Counted from the stretch's first letter, positions 47,627-59,076 are shown. The stretch: DNA of 64,000 nucleotides from Vibrio cidicii (GCF_009763805.1 NZ_CP046804.1:2232001-2296000); one strand, 5' to 3'. Notes: generated from the letters alone by a model not told the origin. Numbers and translations: made by a program.

Positions 47627-48397
47627 CTATTGCGGCTCATTACCTTGTTGAATTCGACGCAGCGATCGCTCACGGCGAGTCTGTTCACGAGTCAAATCCA
47701 ACAACGTTTCTTCGATATAAGCTAAGTGAGAATGGGACATTTCACGCGCCTTTTCTGGCTGACCTGAAACAATCGCATCCACGATATTAGCCCGGTGCTT
47801 ACTTACTTTCTCAACCGCTTCTGGGCGGCGATGTAATAATTTAAAATTCTGTCGAATATTTTGCTCAAGCAAAGGCGCAAGGCTACGTACGATGTGCAGC
47901 AGTACGACATTGTGTGCCGCTTCAGTAATTGCGATGAGAAACGCCATCACTTGTTCAGCTTCCGCATCGGCGTCTTTCTTTTCCTGAACCTCAGCGATTC
48001 GGGAAACGCAGGTTTGAATACGGGCAAAATCTTCTTCGGTACCACGCAACGCCGCAAAATAAGCGCAAATACCTTCCAGCGCATGACGCGCTTCCAGTAA
48101 GTCCAGTTGAGTCTCTGAGTGGCTAGACAATAAATTTAGCAGAGGATCGGAAAAACTCTGCCAAATGCGGTCGCTGACAAACGTTCCGCCCCCTTGGCGA
48201 CGGGTCAGTAGACGTTTGGCTTCCAGGCGCTGAATGGCTTCTCTGATGGAGGGACGCGAAACCTCAAACTGTTTGGCAAGCTCCCTTTCTGGTGGGAGTT
48301 GCTGGCCAGGTGAGAGCGTTCCTTCCACTATCAGCCGCTCCAATTCCTGTTCAATCACATCGGAGAGCTTTGGCTGACGAATCCTTTGATAAGCCAT
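47627..48397 (-). CDS. pdhR: Pyruvate dehydrogenase complex repressor PdhR
   Basis: 256-residue GntR/FadR-family repressor released by pyruvate. The winged HTH is near the N terminus ([20 protein letters not shown], then [20 protein letters not shown]). The FCD ligand domain contains [20 protein letters not shown]. First gene of its own target operon. Two matching operators lie in the 409 bases upstream, supporting autoregulation. Confidence 0.95.
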   Translation of the reverse strand: MAYQRIRQPKLSDVIEQELERLIVEGTLSPGQQLPPERELAKQFEVSRPSIREAIQRLEAKRLLTRRQGGGTFVSDRIWQSFSDPLLNLLSSHSETQLDLLEARHALEGICAYFAALRGTEEDFARIQTCVSRIAEVQEKKDADAEAEQVMAFLIAITEAAHNVVLLHIVRSLAPLLEQNIRQNFKLLHRRPEAVEKVSKHRANIVDAIVSGQPEKAREMSHSHLAYIEETLLDLTREQTRRERSLRRIQQGNEPQ

Positions 48398-48448
48398 AAT
48401 TTATTGTTCTTCTACTCTTGAATTCACTAGCAATTCGCTTTGCTGGCA

Positions 48449-48463
48449 ATTGGTAATACCAAT
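48449..48463. promoter_or_regulatory. PdhR operator, proximal
   Basis: ATTGGTAATACCAAT is a perfect ATTGGTnnnACCAAT palindrome, the PdhR consensus, 52 bases before the pdhR start. Confidence 0.8.
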
Positions 48464-48585
48464 TTTAAGTTGGTGCAGAAATTAACATAATTTAAACGCC
48501 ACTGTCCAGCCAAAAGTTGACCTAAATCATAGAACAGCTCACGCCTCAACACTTTGATAACATCCGAAGATTAAAACAGCAATAT

Positions 48586-48602
48586 AATTGGTCTGACCAA
48601 TT
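48586..48602. promoter_or_regulatory. PdhR operator, distal
   Basis: AATTGGTCTGACCAATT is a perfect PdhR palindrome, about 190 bases before the pdhR start and 137 bases from the proximal site centre to centre. The remainder of the 48398-48806 gap holds the pdhR promoter region and the ampD terminator; no gene is seen. Confidence 0.85.
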
Positions 48603-48734
48603 ACAAAGTAGAAACAGATGGGCGAGTAACGTGCTGGTCAGTTTGGTCACAACATGGCAAATGCGCGAATCTAAACGCAGCTCATTTTGTCAAAGCGGGC
48701 GCTGGGTTACGCTTTTTCCATCCACTAGCGAGCA

Positions 48735-48767
48735 TAAAAAAGGTAAGCGACTTAGCTTACCTTTTTA
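48735..48767 (-). terminator. Terminator of ampD
   Basis: AAAAAGGTAAGC / GCTTACCTTTTT stem with flanking A and T runs, about 40 bases past the ampD stop. Confidence 0.85.
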
Positions 48768-48806
48768 TGATACAAGACTCTTATCCAGTGCGGACTCACC
48801 GCCGCT

Positions 48807-49370
48807 TTACACATCGCCATCGCCTTGCAGCATGGCGCGGTAACGACGCCAATCAAAACTGAGACCGGGATCGGTTTTGCGCAGCGGTGCAATGTATTGA
48901 TGCCCGGTGATCCGCGAAGGCGTAATGCGCGGATAGTGTTCGATGATAGTTTGGCTTAATTGGGCAAGCGCAGCGTATTGCTCTGGGGTGTAAGCGACAA
49001 AATCTGTCCCTTCCAACTCAATGCCGATGGAATAATCGTTACACCGCGAAACGCCAGCAAAACTGGAAGCACCAGCGTGCCAAGCTCTATCGTCAAAAGA
49101 GACAAACTGCACAATATCGCCATCGCGTTTTATCAAGCAATGGGCCGATACCCGCATTTTCGCTATCACCTGAAAAAAGGGATGCAAGTCGGGCGACAAA
49201 TTCCCCAGAAAAAAATCTTCAATGTAGGGGCCACCAAACTCGCCTGGCGGCAAACTGATGTTGTGGATCACCAGCAGTGAGACCGGCTCTCCTGCCGGAC
49301 GGGCATCATAAAAAGGCGACGGCCGATGGGTAACGCCTTGCAGCCATCCATGCGTGATCACAGCTTGCAT
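48807..49370 (-). CDS. ampD: 1,6-anhydro-N-acetylmuramoyl-L-alanine amidase AmpD
   Basis: 187-residue cytoplasmic zinc amidase that recycles anhydromuropeptides and so limits AmpR-type beta-lactamase induction. Zinc ligands are in LVIHNISLPPGEFGG (His), and the KTDPGLSFDW stretch has the last Asp. AHCLIKRDGDIVQFV and AWHAG are as in E. coli. Start MQAVITHGWL at 49370 matches the family N terminus; an in-frame ATG seven codons upstream is possible. Divergent from nadC, as in E. coli. Confidence 0.93.
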   Translation of the reverse strand: MQAVITHGWLQGVTHRPSPFYDARPAGEPVSLLVIHNISLPPGEFGGPYIEDFFLGNLSPDLHPFFQVIAKMRVSAHCLIKRDGDIVQFVSFDDRAWHAGASSFAGVSRCNDYSIGIELEGTDFVAYTPEQYAALAQLSQTIIEHYPRITPSRITGHQYIAPLRKTDPGLSFDWRRYRAMLQGDGDV

Positions 49371-49396
49371 ATCCACCTCTCTGCTTTGCAAATTAA

Positions 49397-50350
<954 letters not shown>

Positions 50351-50370
50351 TTAACAAAGATATTACTTAC

Positions 50371-50395
50371 AAGGGGCCAACGGCCCCTTTTCGTT
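50371..50395 (+). terminator. Terminator of nadC
   Basis: AAGGGGCC / GGCCCCTT stem with a 3-base loop, followed by TTCGTTTT. Confidence 0.85.
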
Positions 50396-50403
50396 TTAAA
50401 ACC

Positions 50404-50538
50404 TTACCCCACTCGCAAAACCTTGCGAATCGTATGTAATTGGCGATGAAAGAGTTTTAGCTCACTCGCGATGTCATCGCGTCGATATTCCAACAATTCA
50501 ACACCTTGCATAATCTGCTCAACATGCTCACGCAGCAT
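50404..50538 (-). CDS. Possible 44-residue protein antisense to the pilA leader
   Basis: Minus-strand frame starting [20 protein letters not shown] and ending [10 protein letters not shown]. The composition is strongly helical and amphipathic, unlike random noncoding DNA. It fills the gap between nadC and pilA, with an in-frame stop just before its ATG. I do not recognise it and see no clear RBS. It may be a small real gene, a remnant of a larger one displaced when pilA alleles were exchanged, or chance. Confidence 0.35.
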   Translation of the reverse strand: MLREHVEQIMQGVELLEYRRDDIASELKLFHRQLHTIRKVLRVG

Positions 50539-50564
50539 GGTTCAACCGAATTCAAGGAAACGAC

Positions 50565-51002
50565 ATGAAAAAACATAACCGAGTAACAAAGCAGCAGGGT
50601 TTTACCCTGATTGAATTAATGATAGTGGTGGCAATTATTGGTGTGTTATCTGCAATAGCTGTTCCCGCTTACAAAGACTATGTAGCTAAGTCTGCTGTCA
50701 CGTCAGCAGTCGGAACACTCAAAGCTCTTTTAACAAATGCTGATTTATATAGCCAAAACTCCACATCAAGTACCACTAATTTGGCTAGTATCGGTGGGAG
50801 TAATACCATGAATAGTCTAGGGAATATTACTGCTACCATACAAGGAGCGGGAGCGGCTTCAACTGCTACGTCAACAATTACGTTCACTTTTTCAGCAGAT
50901 AAAGCAGTAGCAGGAAATGTTCAGTATTCTAGAACGCCAGTATCACCTTGGACCTGCACAAATAATACCAGTCCAAAAGTTGAAATAGATAGCTGTTCTT
51001 AA
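50565..51002 (+). CDS. pilA: Type IV major pilin PilA
   Basis: 145-residue prepilin. Leader [12 protein letters not shown] is cut by PilD before the conserved [20 protein letters not shown] (Phe+1, Glu+5), giving the N-terminal assembly helix. The globular part is rich in Ser, Thr, Asn and Ala. It ends with two cysteines (WTCTNN and IDSCS) forming the usual D-loop disulfide. Base composition is distinct: 123 G+C in 50701-51000 (41%), against about 50% in a pilB line counted the same way. The conserved leader/helix with a divergent body is typical of pilin alleles exchanged between strains. First gene of pilABCD. Confidence 0.94.
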   Translation: MKKHNRVTKQQGFTLIELMIVVAIIGVLSAIAVPAYKDYVAKSAVTSAVGTLKALLTNADLYSQNSTSSTTNLASIGGSNTMNSLGNITATIQGAGAASTATSTITFTFSADKAVAGNVQYSRTPVSPWTCTNNTSPKVEIDSCS

Positions 51003-51005
51003 TCA

Positions 51006-52694
51006 ATGCATTCCAATCTTGCAACTGCATTGCGCCAAGCGACTCTACTTAGCCCAACGCAAGAACAAGCCTGTTTGGAACATCTCAACGCTTCCGGTGC
51101 CAGTGCACCGGAGGTGTTGTTGCAACTGGGCTTTTTCCAAGCCGAAGAACTGACCGAACATCTCAGCGCGCTGTTTGGTTTGCCGCCCGTCGAGCTTAGC
51201 CACTATGACTACCAAAGCGTGTGCAACCAACTGGGTTTACGCGAGCTGATTACCCGCCACCAAGCACTGCCGCTACAAAAAAATCGCTCAGCGCTGATTC
51301 TCGCCAGTGCCGACCCAACCAATTTACAGGCCGAAGATGACTTTCGCTTTGCCACAGGGCTGCAAGTGGAAATGGTGTTGGCCGATGTTAAGCAGTTGCA
51401 AGGGGCAATACGTCGCCTATATGGCCGCACCCTTTCTCAAGATAACCGCTCAGGACTGAAAGAGATCCACCAAGATGAGCTGGCCAACTTAGTCGATGTG
51501 GCAGCCGATGAAGTCGACAATATTGAAGATCTCAGCCAAGACAGCTCCCCCGTCAGCCGTTTTATCAACCAGATCTTACTCGATGCAGTGCGTAAAGGCG
51601 CATCCGATATTCACTTTGAACCCTATGAAGCGATGTATCGCGTGCGTTTGCGCTGCGATGGTATTTTGGTCGAAGTGCAGCAGCCACCGAGCCATTTGAG
51701 TCGTCGACTCTCCGCACGGCTTAAGATTCTCGCTAAGCTGGATATTGCCGAGCGGCGTCTACCGCAAGATGGGCGCATCAAACTAAAACTGAACCAAAGC
51801 ACCGCGATTGATATGCGCGTTTCTACCCTACCAACGCTGTTTGGAGAGAAAATCGTGTTGCGCCTGCTCGACAGTTCCAGCAGCAACTTGGACATTGATA
51901 AACTCGGCTACAGCGAAACGCAAAAGCAGCTCTATCTCAACGCGCTACGCAAACCGCAAGGGATGATCTTGATGACGGGCCCAACCGGCAGCGGCAAAAC
52001 CGTTTCACTCTATACCGGTTTAAACCTACTCAATCGCCCTGAGGTCAACATCTCTACCGCCGAAGATCCGGTAGAGATTAACTTGCCCGGCATTAACCAA
52101 GTGCAAGTGCAGCCAAAAATCGGCTTTGGCTTTGCGCAGGCACTGCGATCATTTTTACGTCAAGACCCCGATATTGTCATGGTCGGTGAAATTCGCGATT
52201 TAGAAACCGCCGAAATAGCCATTAAAGCCGCGCAAACGGGACATTTGGTGCTATCCACCCTACATACCAACTCGGCCGCTGAGACCATAGTACGCCTATC
52301 GAACATGGGCATTGCCAGCTTCAACCTCGCTTCTTCATTGAGCTTAATTATCGCTCAGCGCCTAGCCCGTCGTTTGTGTCGCCATTGCAAGCAGCCACAA
52401 CACCTTTCACCAGCATTACAAGAGCTAGGGTTAAGCCAGCAGGATGGGTTGTATCGTGCCAATCCTCAAGGGTGTAACGAATGCAATCAAGGGTATTCAG
52501 GGCGCGTCGGCATCTACGAAGTGATGCCCTTTGACGATGCCATGGCCGAGGCGCTAATTAAAGGAGCCTCAGTACAAAGCTTGGAAATGCTCGCCAGAAA
52601 AAATGGCATGCTGACGCTTCGAGAATCTGGGCTAGAAAAGGTCAAGCAAGGCATCACCAGCATTGAAGAGCTGCAACGCGTGCTCTACCTGTAA
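51006..52694 (+). CDS. pilB: Type IV pilus assembly ATPase PilB
   Basis: 562-residue GspE-family hexameric ATPase powering pilus extension. An N-terminal MshEN-like domain precedes the motor. Walker [18 protein letters not shown] is near residue 325, the Asp box is around [10 protein letters not shown], Walker B is [18 protein letters not shown], and the His box is [12 protein letters not shown]. The tetracysteine zinc site is CRHCKQ with CNEC. Starts four bases after the pilA stop, implying one operon. Confidence 0.95.
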   Translation: MHSNLATALRQATLLSPTQEQACLEHLNASGASAPEVLLQLGFFQAEELTEHLSALFGLPPVELSHYDYQSVCNQLGLRELITRHQALPLQKNRSALILASADPTNLQAEDDFRFATGLQVEMVLADVKQLQGAIRRLYGRTLSQDNRSGLKEIHQDELANLVDVAADEVDNIEDLSQDSSPVSRFINQILLDAVRKGASDIHFEPYEAMYRVRLRCDGILVEVQQPPSHLSRRLSARLKILAKLDIAERRLPQDGRIKLKLNQSTAIDMRVSTLPTLFGEKIVLRLLDSSSSNLDIDKLGYSETQKQLYLNALRKPQGMILMTGPTGSGKTVSLYTGLNLLNRPEVNISTAEDPVEINLPGINQVQVQPKIGFGFAQALRSFLRQDPDIVMVGEIRDLETAEIAIKAAQTGHLVLSTLHTNSAAETIVRLSNMGIASFNLASSLSLIIAQRLARRLCRHCKQPQHLSPALQELGLSQQDGLYRANPQGCNECNQGYSGRVGIYEVMPFDDAMAEALIKGASVQSLEMLARKNGMLTLRESGLEKVKQGITSIEELQRVLYL

Positions 52695-52716
52695 AACCCG
52701 CTATAAAGGAGAGATC

Positions 52717-53944
52717 ATGAAGGTAAACGCGCCTGTGCAGATTAAAAATTACCGTTGGAAGGGCATCAATAGCTCAGGCAAAAAAGTGTCGGGTGATGTG
52801 TTAGCCATCAGTGAAATCGAAGTGCGTGACAAGCTGCATGCGCAGCACATCAAGATCCGCAAGATAAAAAAATCCAGCGTCTCAATACTGACCCGCATGA
52901 GCCACCGAGTAAAAAGCCGCGATATCACCGTCTTCACCCGCCAAATCTCGACCATGCTCGCCACGGGTGTTCCTATCCTACAAGCGCTCAAACTGGTCGC
53001 CGATAACCATCGCAAAGCGGAGATGAAGTCCATTTTAACCAACGTGAGTAAAGCGATTGAAGCGGGCACACCAATGTCCAAAGCCTTACGAAACCGCCAG
53101 CCATCACTTTGATGGGCTGTATACGGATTTGGTCGCGACGGGCGAGCAGTCAGGCAACCTTGCACTGGTATTCGAACGCTTGGCGCTCTATCGAGAAAAA
53201 AGTGAAGAGCTGCGTTCCAAAGTGATCAAAGCATTGATTTATCCTTGCATGGTGGTGCTCGTCGCCTTGGGCGTCTCTTATCTGATGCTAACGCAAGTGA
53301 TTCCCGAGTTTCGCAAAATGTTTGTCGGCTTTGGTGCCGAGCTGCCTTGGTTTACGCAAAAGGTGCTCGATTTATCGGACTTTGTCCAAGCTTACGGTAG
53401 CGTTTTTTTTATCGCCCTTATCAGCGCCATTTACCTGATGCGCAGCATCAGCCGAAAGTCCGATCAGGTTAAACTGAAGTTTTCCCGCCTCAGCTTGAGG
53501 CTCCCGGTACTCGGTGGCGTATTTTCCAAAGCGGCGATTGCCAAGTTCAGCCGTACATTAGCCACCAGTTTTAGCTCGGGCATCCCGATTCTAACCAGCT
53601 TACAAACCACCAGCAAAACGTCAGGCAATCTGCACTATCAATACGCGATTGAAAGTGTTTATCGCGACACCGCCGCAGGAATGCCGATGTACATTGCGAT
53701 GCGCAACAGCAACGCGTTTCCTGAACTGGTGCTGCAAATGGTGATGATCGGCGAAGAGTCGGGGCGTCTTGACGATATGCTCAATAAAATCGCGACCATC
53801 TATGAGTTCGAGGTGGACAACACCGTAGACAACCTCGGTAAGATCCTCGAGCCGCTGATCATCGTTTTTCTCGGCGTGGTCGTCGGCGGTTTGGTCGCGG
53901 CCATGTACCTACCAATATTTAACTTAATGAGTGTTATGGGCTAA
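52717..53944 (+). CDS. pilC: Type IV pilus inner-membrane platform protein PilC (apparent 1-base frameshift)
   Basis: GspF-family platform protein. Start [26 protein letters not shown] lies before the ATG. Two GspF domains are present: the first contains [20 protein letters not shown] and the second [20 protein letters not shown], with membrane helices [20 protein letters not shown] and the C-terminal one. The break is GAAAC at 53090-53094, where [11 protein letters not shown] should be [20 protein letters not shown]. Removing one A gives 408 residues, the normal size. One of ten GAAC to GAAAC breaks. Confidence 0.93.
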
Positions 53945-54083
53945 TATGCCTTTCTGACCAAGTGCTTGACACTGTGTGTCGTGCTGCTTTGGCAGTGTTG
54001 CACCCATCGTCGCCTTTTATTGGTCAATATTTCAATCATTGATTGTTGCCAGCAGCAAAGTGGCGACACGAGACCCAATTTTT

Positions 54084-54953
54084 ATGGATGCATTGCACTA
54101 CTATCCTTGGCTGTATGTTGGCCTAGCGGCGTTATTTGGCTTGATTGTCGGTAGCTTTCTCAACGTGGTTATTTATCGCTTGCCGAAAATGATGGCACTG
54201 GAATGGCAACGAGAATGTGCCGAGGCCTTTCCTCAATACGCCATCCCCACGCCGAAGGAAACTCTCACTCTTAGCACGCCGCGTTCCACTTGCCCAACGT
54301 GCCATACGCCGATTCGTATTCGCGATAACATTCCGCTGCTAAGTTGGCTTTTGCTCAAAGGGCGCTGTCATCAGTGTCAAAGCAAGATCAGTGGCCGCTA
54401 CCCTGCGGTTGAGCTGCTCAGCGCAACCCTATGCGCCTTGGTAGCGTGGAAATTTGGCTACAGCCTTTACTCGCTGGCACTGCTGTTTTTCACCTTTACC
54501 TTGATCGCTGCGACCTTTATCGACCTCGATACCATGCTATTGCCAGATCAACTGACCCTGCCTTTAACTTGGTCCGGTATTGCCCTTGCGCTGCTGGAAA
54601 TCAGCCCTGTCTCTTTGCAAAACTCGGTGATTGGCGCCATGGCAGGCTACCTCTGCCTTTGGTCTGTCTATCACCTTTTCCGTCTGATGACAGGCAAAGA
54701 AGGCATGGGGTATGGTGATTTTAAGTTATTGGCAGCGCTCGGTGCTTGGCTAGGCTGGCAATCACTTCTGATGATCATTTTGCTCTCTTCGGTGGTTGGG
54801 CTAATCTTTGGCCTGATCCAACTTCGCTTACAAAAACAGGGCATCGAAAAAGCGTTTCCTTTTGGCCCCTATCTCGCCATCGCTGGCTGGGTCGCATTGA
54901 TGTGGGGCGAGTCGTTAATGAGTTGGTATTTCAGCGTAATGATGGGGGCGTAA
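54084..54953 (+). CDS. pilD: Prepilin peptidase / N-methyltransferase PilD
   Basis: 289-residue polytopic aspartyl protease that cuts and methylates type IV pilins and type II secretion pseudopilins. Four zinc cysteines are in [12 protein letters not shown] and [10 protein letters not shown]. Catalytic aspartates are in [10 protein letters not shown] and [12 protein letters not shown]. Start [20 protein letters not shown] fits the family; longer in-frame starts back to 53976 lack similarity. A 139-base gap after pilC may hold a separate promoter. Confidence 0.95.
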   Translation: MDALHYYPWLYVGLAALFGLIVGSFLNVVIYRLPKMMALEWQRECAEAFPQYAIPTPKETLTLSTPRSTCPTCHTPIRIRDNIPLLSWLLLKGRCHQCQSKISGRYPAVELLSATLCALVAWKFGYSLYSLALLFFTFTLIAATFIDLDTMLLPDQLTLPLTWSGIALALLEISPVSLQNSVIGAMAGYLCLWSVYHLFRLMTGKEGMGYGDFKLLAALGAWLGWQSLLMIILLSSVVGLIFGLIQLRLQKQGIEKAFPFGPYLAIAGWVALMWGESLMSWYFSVMMGA

Positions 54954-54954
54954 C

Positions 54955-55564
54955 ATGGCGTTTGTCGTCGGTTTAACAGGTGGTATCGCCAGTGGCAAAA
55001 CTACCGTGGCCAACCTTTTTCATCACCATTTTTCGATTGATATGGTTGATGCCGATGTGGTCGCTCGTCAGGTTGTCGAGCCTGATACCCCGGGGCTTGG
55101 CGCAATTGTTGACCATTTCGGCGCAGAAATACTTTTGCCCGATGGCCGTTTAAATCGCGCCAAATTACGCGAACGGATTTTCTCTCACCCTGCAGAGAAG
55201 CAGTGGTTAAATCAGTTGCTTCATCCATTGATTCGGCAAAAGATGATTGACGACTTGCGCTGCGTGCAATCGGCTTACGCTCTGTTGGTGGTTCCCTTAC
55301 TGGTGGAAAACCAACTGCAAAGCTTGTGCGATCGTGTCTTAGTCGTGGATGTTGATGAGCAAACGCAAATTGAACGCACAATGCGACGTGATGGTGTGGA
55401 GGAAACCCAGGTCAAGGCGATCCTCCAGTCACAAGCCAGCCGCCGAGAAACGTCTCGCCATCGCGAATGATGTGATTAAAAATAACGCAACAGACCAAGA
55501 TCTTTTGCTGCAAGTCACAAATTTACATCAAAAGTACCTAGCCATGAGCCAGCAAAATCGGTGA
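54955..55564 (+). CDS. coaE: Dephospho-CoA kinase (apparent 1-base frameshift)
   Basis: Last enzyme of coenzyme A synthesis. P-loop [17 protein letters not shown] at the N terminus, the substrate region [19 protein letters not shown], and [18 protein letters not shown]. The break is GAAAC at 55447-55451. Removing one A converts [15 protein letters not shown] to [17 protein letters not shown] and gives a 202-residue protein ending YLAMSQQNR. The gene is essential in bacteria lacking another enzyme, so a true truncation at residue ~170 is unlikely to be viable. This is strong evidence that the extra base is not real. Confidence 0.93.
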
Positions 55565-55596
55565 AAATAAGTGAGAAACGTTTACAGGCCAGTGAG

Positions 55597-56337
55597 ATGA
55601 CCACGCACAAATTCGAACATCCATTAAATGAAAAAACGCGTATTTACCTGAGAGTGGAGTCACTCTTAAGGCAGGCTCACGTGGCTTCCTGTTTTGCGGA
55701 AAATCATCAGTATCAGCTTTTTTTCCGTTCGATCTTCGACTTATTGGAGATTTTCGAACAAATTCAACTCAAAAGCGAATTGGCTAAAGATATTGAAAAG
55801 CAGCGCTTGCTGTACCGCAGTTGGTTGGATGTCGACGGAGTGGATCAAGTCACCCTGCGTTCTCTGCTCGATGAAGCCGATCGCACTCACAGCGCTTTGA
55901 TGCATGCCGAACGTTTTGGCCAATCACTCAAAGAAGATCGTTTTCTCAGCTCGATTCGTCAACGCTTTAGCCTACCCGGCGGCTCTTGCTGCTTTGATTT
56001 GCCCGCCTTACATTATTGGCTGCATTTGCCACTGGAGCGTAAAAAGCACGACGCGCAAAAGTGGCTCAATAGCCTACAACCGCTCTCAGATGCACTGCAT
56101 TTATGGCTGAAACTGACTCGGGAAACTGGCTATTTCAGAAGCCAGATCGCACGCAATGGTTTTTTCCAAAGTGATGCTGAAGAAGCGAACATCCTTCGCC
56201 TGCATATCCCGATGGAGTTTGGTGTTTATCCGATGATTTCCGGACATAAAAACCGCTTTGCCATCAAGTTCATTAGCTTTGAAACTGGTCAAGCCTGTAG
56301 TCAAGACGTGAGTTTTGATTTGGCGGTTTGCAGTTAA
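55597..56337 (+). CDS. zapD: Cell division protein ZapD
   Basis: 246-residue FtsZ-bundling protein (formerly YacF). Start [20 protein letters not shown] aligns with E. coli [10 protein letters not shown]. It continues with helical N-terminal ([12 protein letters not shown]) and beta-rich C-terminal ([20 protein letters not shown]) regions. An upstream in-frame GTG at 55561 is possible but adds 12 unmatched residues. The coaE-zapD-yacG order is conserved in gammaproteobacteria. Confidence 0.93.
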   Translation: MTTHKFEHPLNEKTRIYLRVESLLRQAHVASCFAENHQYQLFFRSIFDLLEIFEQIQLKSELAKDIEKQRLLYRSWLDVDGVDQVTLRSLLDEADRTHSALMHAERFGQSLKEDRFLSSIRQRFSLPGGSCCFDLPALHYWLHLPLERKKHDAQKWLNSLQPLSDALHLWLKLTRETGYFRSQIARNGFFQSDAEEANILRLHIPMEFGVYPMISGHKNRFAIKFISFETGQACSQDVSFDLAVCS

Positions 56338-56421
56338 GACTCACGCTTTTCATTATTTTCATTTTGCTTTGCGTTACTATTTTGTTGTTCGCAAATCCAT
56401 TCGTTTTACGGTTCTATCGCT

Positions 56422-56616
56422 ATGAAAAAAATCACTATTATTAAATGCCCTCAATGTGCCACGGACGTGGAATGGGGCGAGCAAAGCCCACATCGCCCGT
56501 TTTGCAGTAAAAAATGCCAAATGATCGATTTTGGTGAATGGGCCGACGAAGAGAAGTCTATCCCGGGCGCACCGGATATGTCTGATAGCGATGGTTGGTC
56601 GGAAGAACAGTACTAA
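56422..56616 (+). CDS. yacG: DNA gyrase inhibitor YacG
   Basis: 64-residue zinc protein that binds GyrB. Four cysteines form the site: [11 protein letters not shown] and [14 protein letters not shown], with the acidic tail ADEEKSIPG and so on. The length is right (65 in E. coli). Its stop codon is immediately followed by the longer heptamer array. Confidence 0.93.
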   Translation: MKKITIIKCPQCATDVEWGEQSPHRPFCSKKCQMIDFGEWADEEKSIPGAPDMSDSDGWSEEQY

Positions 56617-56617
56617 G

Positions 56618-56706
56618 CTAGGTGCTAGGTGCTAGGTGCTAGGTGCTAGGTGCTAGGTGCTAGGTGCTAGGTGCTAGGTGCTAGGTGCTAGGTGCTAGGT
56701 GCTAGG
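56618..56706. repeat. Heptamer tandem repeat (CTAGGTG), 12 copies plus CTAGG
   Basis: Twelve perfect copies of CTAGGTG starting two bases after the yacG stop codon and ending CTAGGAATT. Same unit, same orientation relative to the upstream gene, and same partial last copy as the array at 41108. Confidence 0.97.
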
Positions 56707-56713
56707 AATTGAA

Positions 56714-56745
56714 AAGGGTTGATGGTAACGCGTCAACCTTTTTTA
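56714..56745 (+). terminator. Terminator of yacG, after the heptamer array
   Basis: AAGGGTTGA / TCAACCTT stem, loop TGGTAACGCG, then TTTTTTATT. Near-copy of the terminator after smcR. Confidence 0.85.
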
Positions 56746-56817
56746 TTGGGTCGTTTTTACCATTTTACTCTAGGCCGCAAGCCGAGCCATTTCGCCAACA
56801 GTGCGGATTTAGTGATA

Positions 56818-56848
56818 CAAAAAGCGGAGCCTGCTGGCTCCGCTTTTT
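56818..56848 (-). terminator. Terminator of the rpsP-rimM-trmD-rplS operon
   Basis: AAAAAGCGGAGCC / GGCTCCGCTTTTT perfect stem with a four-base loop, 25 bases past the rplS stop. Confidence 0.92.
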
Positions 56849-56872
56849 ACTATGAGAACGCGAGTTCTAGCA

Positions 56873-57226
56873 TTACTTCTTAGTAAGCTTCTCTTTGATA
56901 CGAGCAGCTTTACCAGATAGGTCGCGTAGGTAGTACAGTTTGGCACGACGTACTGCACCGCGGCGTTTCACTTCAATGCTAGCAACTACTGGAGAGTGAG
57001 TTTGGAACGTACGCTCAACACCTTCACCGTTAGAAATCTTACGTACAGTGAATGCAGAGTGTAGACCACGGTTACGGATTGCGATTACAACGCCTTCGAA
57101 AGCCTGTAGACGCTCACGGTCACCTTCTTTTACCTTAACTTGAACAACAACAGTGTCACCTGGTGCAAATTTAGGTAGGTCTTGCTTCATTTGCTCTTGC
57201 TCAAGAGCTTTGATGATGTTACTCAT
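56873..57226 (-). CDS. rplS: 50S ribosomal protein L19
   Basis: 117-residue protein at the 30S-50S interface. [20 protein letters not shown] and [20 protein letters not shown] are typical. Last gene of the rpsP-rimM-trmD-rplS operon, 42 bases after trmD. Confidence 0.97.
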   Translation of the reverse strand: MSNIIKALEQEQMKQDLPKFAPGDTVVVQVKVKEGDRERLQAFEGVVIAIRNRGLHSAFTVRKISNGEGVERTFQTHSPVVASIEVKRRGAVRRAKLYYLRDLSGKAARIKEKLTKK

Positions 57227-57268
57227 TTTTAAAATTTCCTAGAATAAACTGATACTAAATTAAATAGG

Positions 57269-58018
57269 TTACTTACGCTTAGGGTGAGTTTCTTCAATAA
57301 ACTCGGCAAGTAATTGTTCCTGTTCGTCAGTCAGAGCTAGGTTTTCCAGGAGCTCTGGTCTTCTTTGCCAGGTACGGCCTAACGACTGTTTCAGTCGCCA
57401 GCGACGAATTTCCTTGTGGTTGCCTGACATCAGCACCGCTGGTACTTGTTTGTCATCCAACACTTCAGGACGCGTATAGTGAGGGCAATCTAACAAGCCA
57501 TTGGCGAAAGAATCTTCTTCCGCTGACGCAAAATCCCCAAGTACGCCCGGAATAAACCGAGATACTGCGTCAATTAACGTCATGGCTGGCAGCTCACCAC
57601 CCGTCATCACAAAATCACCAATTGACCATTCTTCGTCAACTTCTGCTTGGATGACACGCTCATCTATCCCTTCGTAGCGACCACAAATCAGTAACATGTT
57701 CTGATTGGTTGCCAGTTCTTCTACGCCTCTTTGGTCGAGCTTGCGGCCTTGAGGAGAGAGATAAATGACTTTCGTCTTACCCGGTGAGGCTTGCTTGGCT
57801 GCGTGAATGGCATCGCGTAAAGGCTGAACCATCATCAACATACCGGGGCCACCACCGTAAGGTCTATCATCAACAGTGCGATGTTTGTCGTGAGTGAAAT
57901 CACGAGGATTCCATGTCTCAATCGACAGTAGACCTTTCTTAACCGCTTGACCTGTTACTCCAAAATCGGTAACAGAACGGAACATTTCAGGAAATAGGCT
58001 AATAATGCCAACCCACAT
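57269..58018 (-). CDS. trmD: tRNA (guanine-N1)-methyltransferase TrmD
   Basis: 249-residue SPOUT enzyme that methylates G37 of tRNAs reading CNN codons, preventing frameshifts. The knot region has [33 protein letters not shown] and [20 protein letters not shown]. Intact, so a tRNA-hypomodification explanation for the frameshifted genes has no support here. Confidence 0.97.
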   Translation of the reverse strand: MWVGIISLFPEMFRSVTDFGVTGQAVKKGLLSIETWNPRDFTHDKHRTVDDRPYGGGPGMLMMVQPLRDAIHAAKQASPGKTKVIYLSPQGRKLDQRGVEELATNQNMLLICGRYEGIDERVIQAEVDEEWSIGDFVMTGGELPAMTLIDAVSRFIPGVLGDFASAEEDSFANGLLDCPHYTRPEVLDDKQVPAVLMSGNHKEIRRWRLKQSLGRTWQRRPELLENLALTDEQEQLLAEFIEETHPKRK

Positions 58019-58045
58019 GTGTATCTCGCTCTGAGGTTTTGGAGC

Positions 58046-58594
58046 TTAGAATCCAGGATCCCAGTCAACTTCGATCCGTTGAGCTTGGCGATCAACGTTA
58101 ATGATCACTTGCTCTTCAAGGAACGGAATTAATCGTTCCTTCTGCCCAAAAGCATCTTTTAGATTTGCTTTGACCACCAGAACATCGTTGGAGCCCGTTT
58201 CCAGCATGTCAGTCACGACACCCAGATCGTAACCTTGTGTGGTTACTACGTTCATCCCAAACAATTCTCGCCAGTAGAACTCATCTTCTGACAATTCTGG
58301 CAATACAGCAGGGTCAATGGAGATTTCAAGGTTGGTCAGCAAATGCGCATCTTCACGCACATCAATACCGTCAAGCTTTACCACCATACCTTTGTTATGG
58401 CGTTTCCAGCTTTCGACCTTGTACTCGACCCACACACCTTTTTGGTTAATATACCAAGGGCTGTAATCAAATATACTTTCGGCATTGTCTGTGTAGGAAA
58501 AAACTTTGAGCCAACCACGAATGCCGTAAGTAGAACCAAATTTACCAACTACAATTCGTTCTTTACTCATTGTTTCTTTACCTTTCATCGACAT
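58046..58594 (-). CDS. rimM: 16S rRNA processing protein RimM
   Basis: 182-residue ribosome maturation factor for the 30S head, with RimM N domain ([20 protein letters not shown]) and PRC-barrel ([20 protein letters not shown]). MSKERIVV at 58570 is a possible alternative start eight codons in. The longer start is kept because it is close to the rpsP stop. Confidence 0.94.
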   Translation of the reverse strand: MSMKGKETMSKERIVVGKFGSTYGIRGWLKVFSYTDNAESIFDYSPWYINQKGVWVEYKVESWKRHNKGMVVKLDGIDVREDAHLLTNLEISIDPAVLPELSEDEFYWRELFGMNVVTTQGYDLGVVTDMLETGSNDVLVVKANLKDAFGQKERLIPFLEEQVIINVDRQAQRIEVDWDPGF

Positions 58595-58608
58595 AACTAG
58601 TGTCTAAA

Positions 58609-58857
58609 TTAAGCCGCTTTTTGAGCGTCTTTAACTAGCTTAGCAACGCGGTCAGACAGAGATGCGCCTTGACCAACCCAGTGGTTAACGCGATCTAGGT
58701 CGATACGTAGACCTTCTTCTTGACCTTGTGCAGTTGGGTTAAAGAAACCCACTTTCTCGATGAAACGGCCAGTTGCAACATTGCGGCTGTCCGCTACTAC
58801 GATTTGATAGAATGGACGCTTTTTCGCGCCGTGACGTGCCAAACGAATGGTTACCAT
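58609..58857 (-). CDS. rpsP: 30S ribosomal protein S16
   Basis: 82-residue ribosomal protein, [20 protein letters not shown], first gene of the operon. A good Shine-Dalgarno (AAAGAGGAC) precedes the start. Confidence 0.97.
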   Translation of the reverse strand: MVTIRLARHGAKKRPFYQIVVADSRNVATGRFIEKVGFFNPTAQGQEEGLRIDLDRVNHWVGQGASLSDRVAKLVKDAQKAA

Positions 58858-59076
58858 GTCGTCCTCTTTGCTTTCTCAAAAATAAAATTAACCCCAGAAA
58901 CCATCTATCACTAAACAGTTTGGGGTCTCGTGCCAAAATAAAGCTCCGGAATTTTACTCTTATTGCGAATCAATGCAAGGGGAATAGCCATTTTTTCGCC
59001 AACATAAGTTGCAATTCAAGTTTGTGATGAAGATAACAGCTTGAAAGATGAAGAGGGAGAGCTCGAGCAGAGTTTT

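Noticed and set aside
53976..54083. N-terminal extension of PilD
   Set aside because: The extra 36 residues have no similarity to prepilin peptidases; MDALHYY at 54084 fits the family start.
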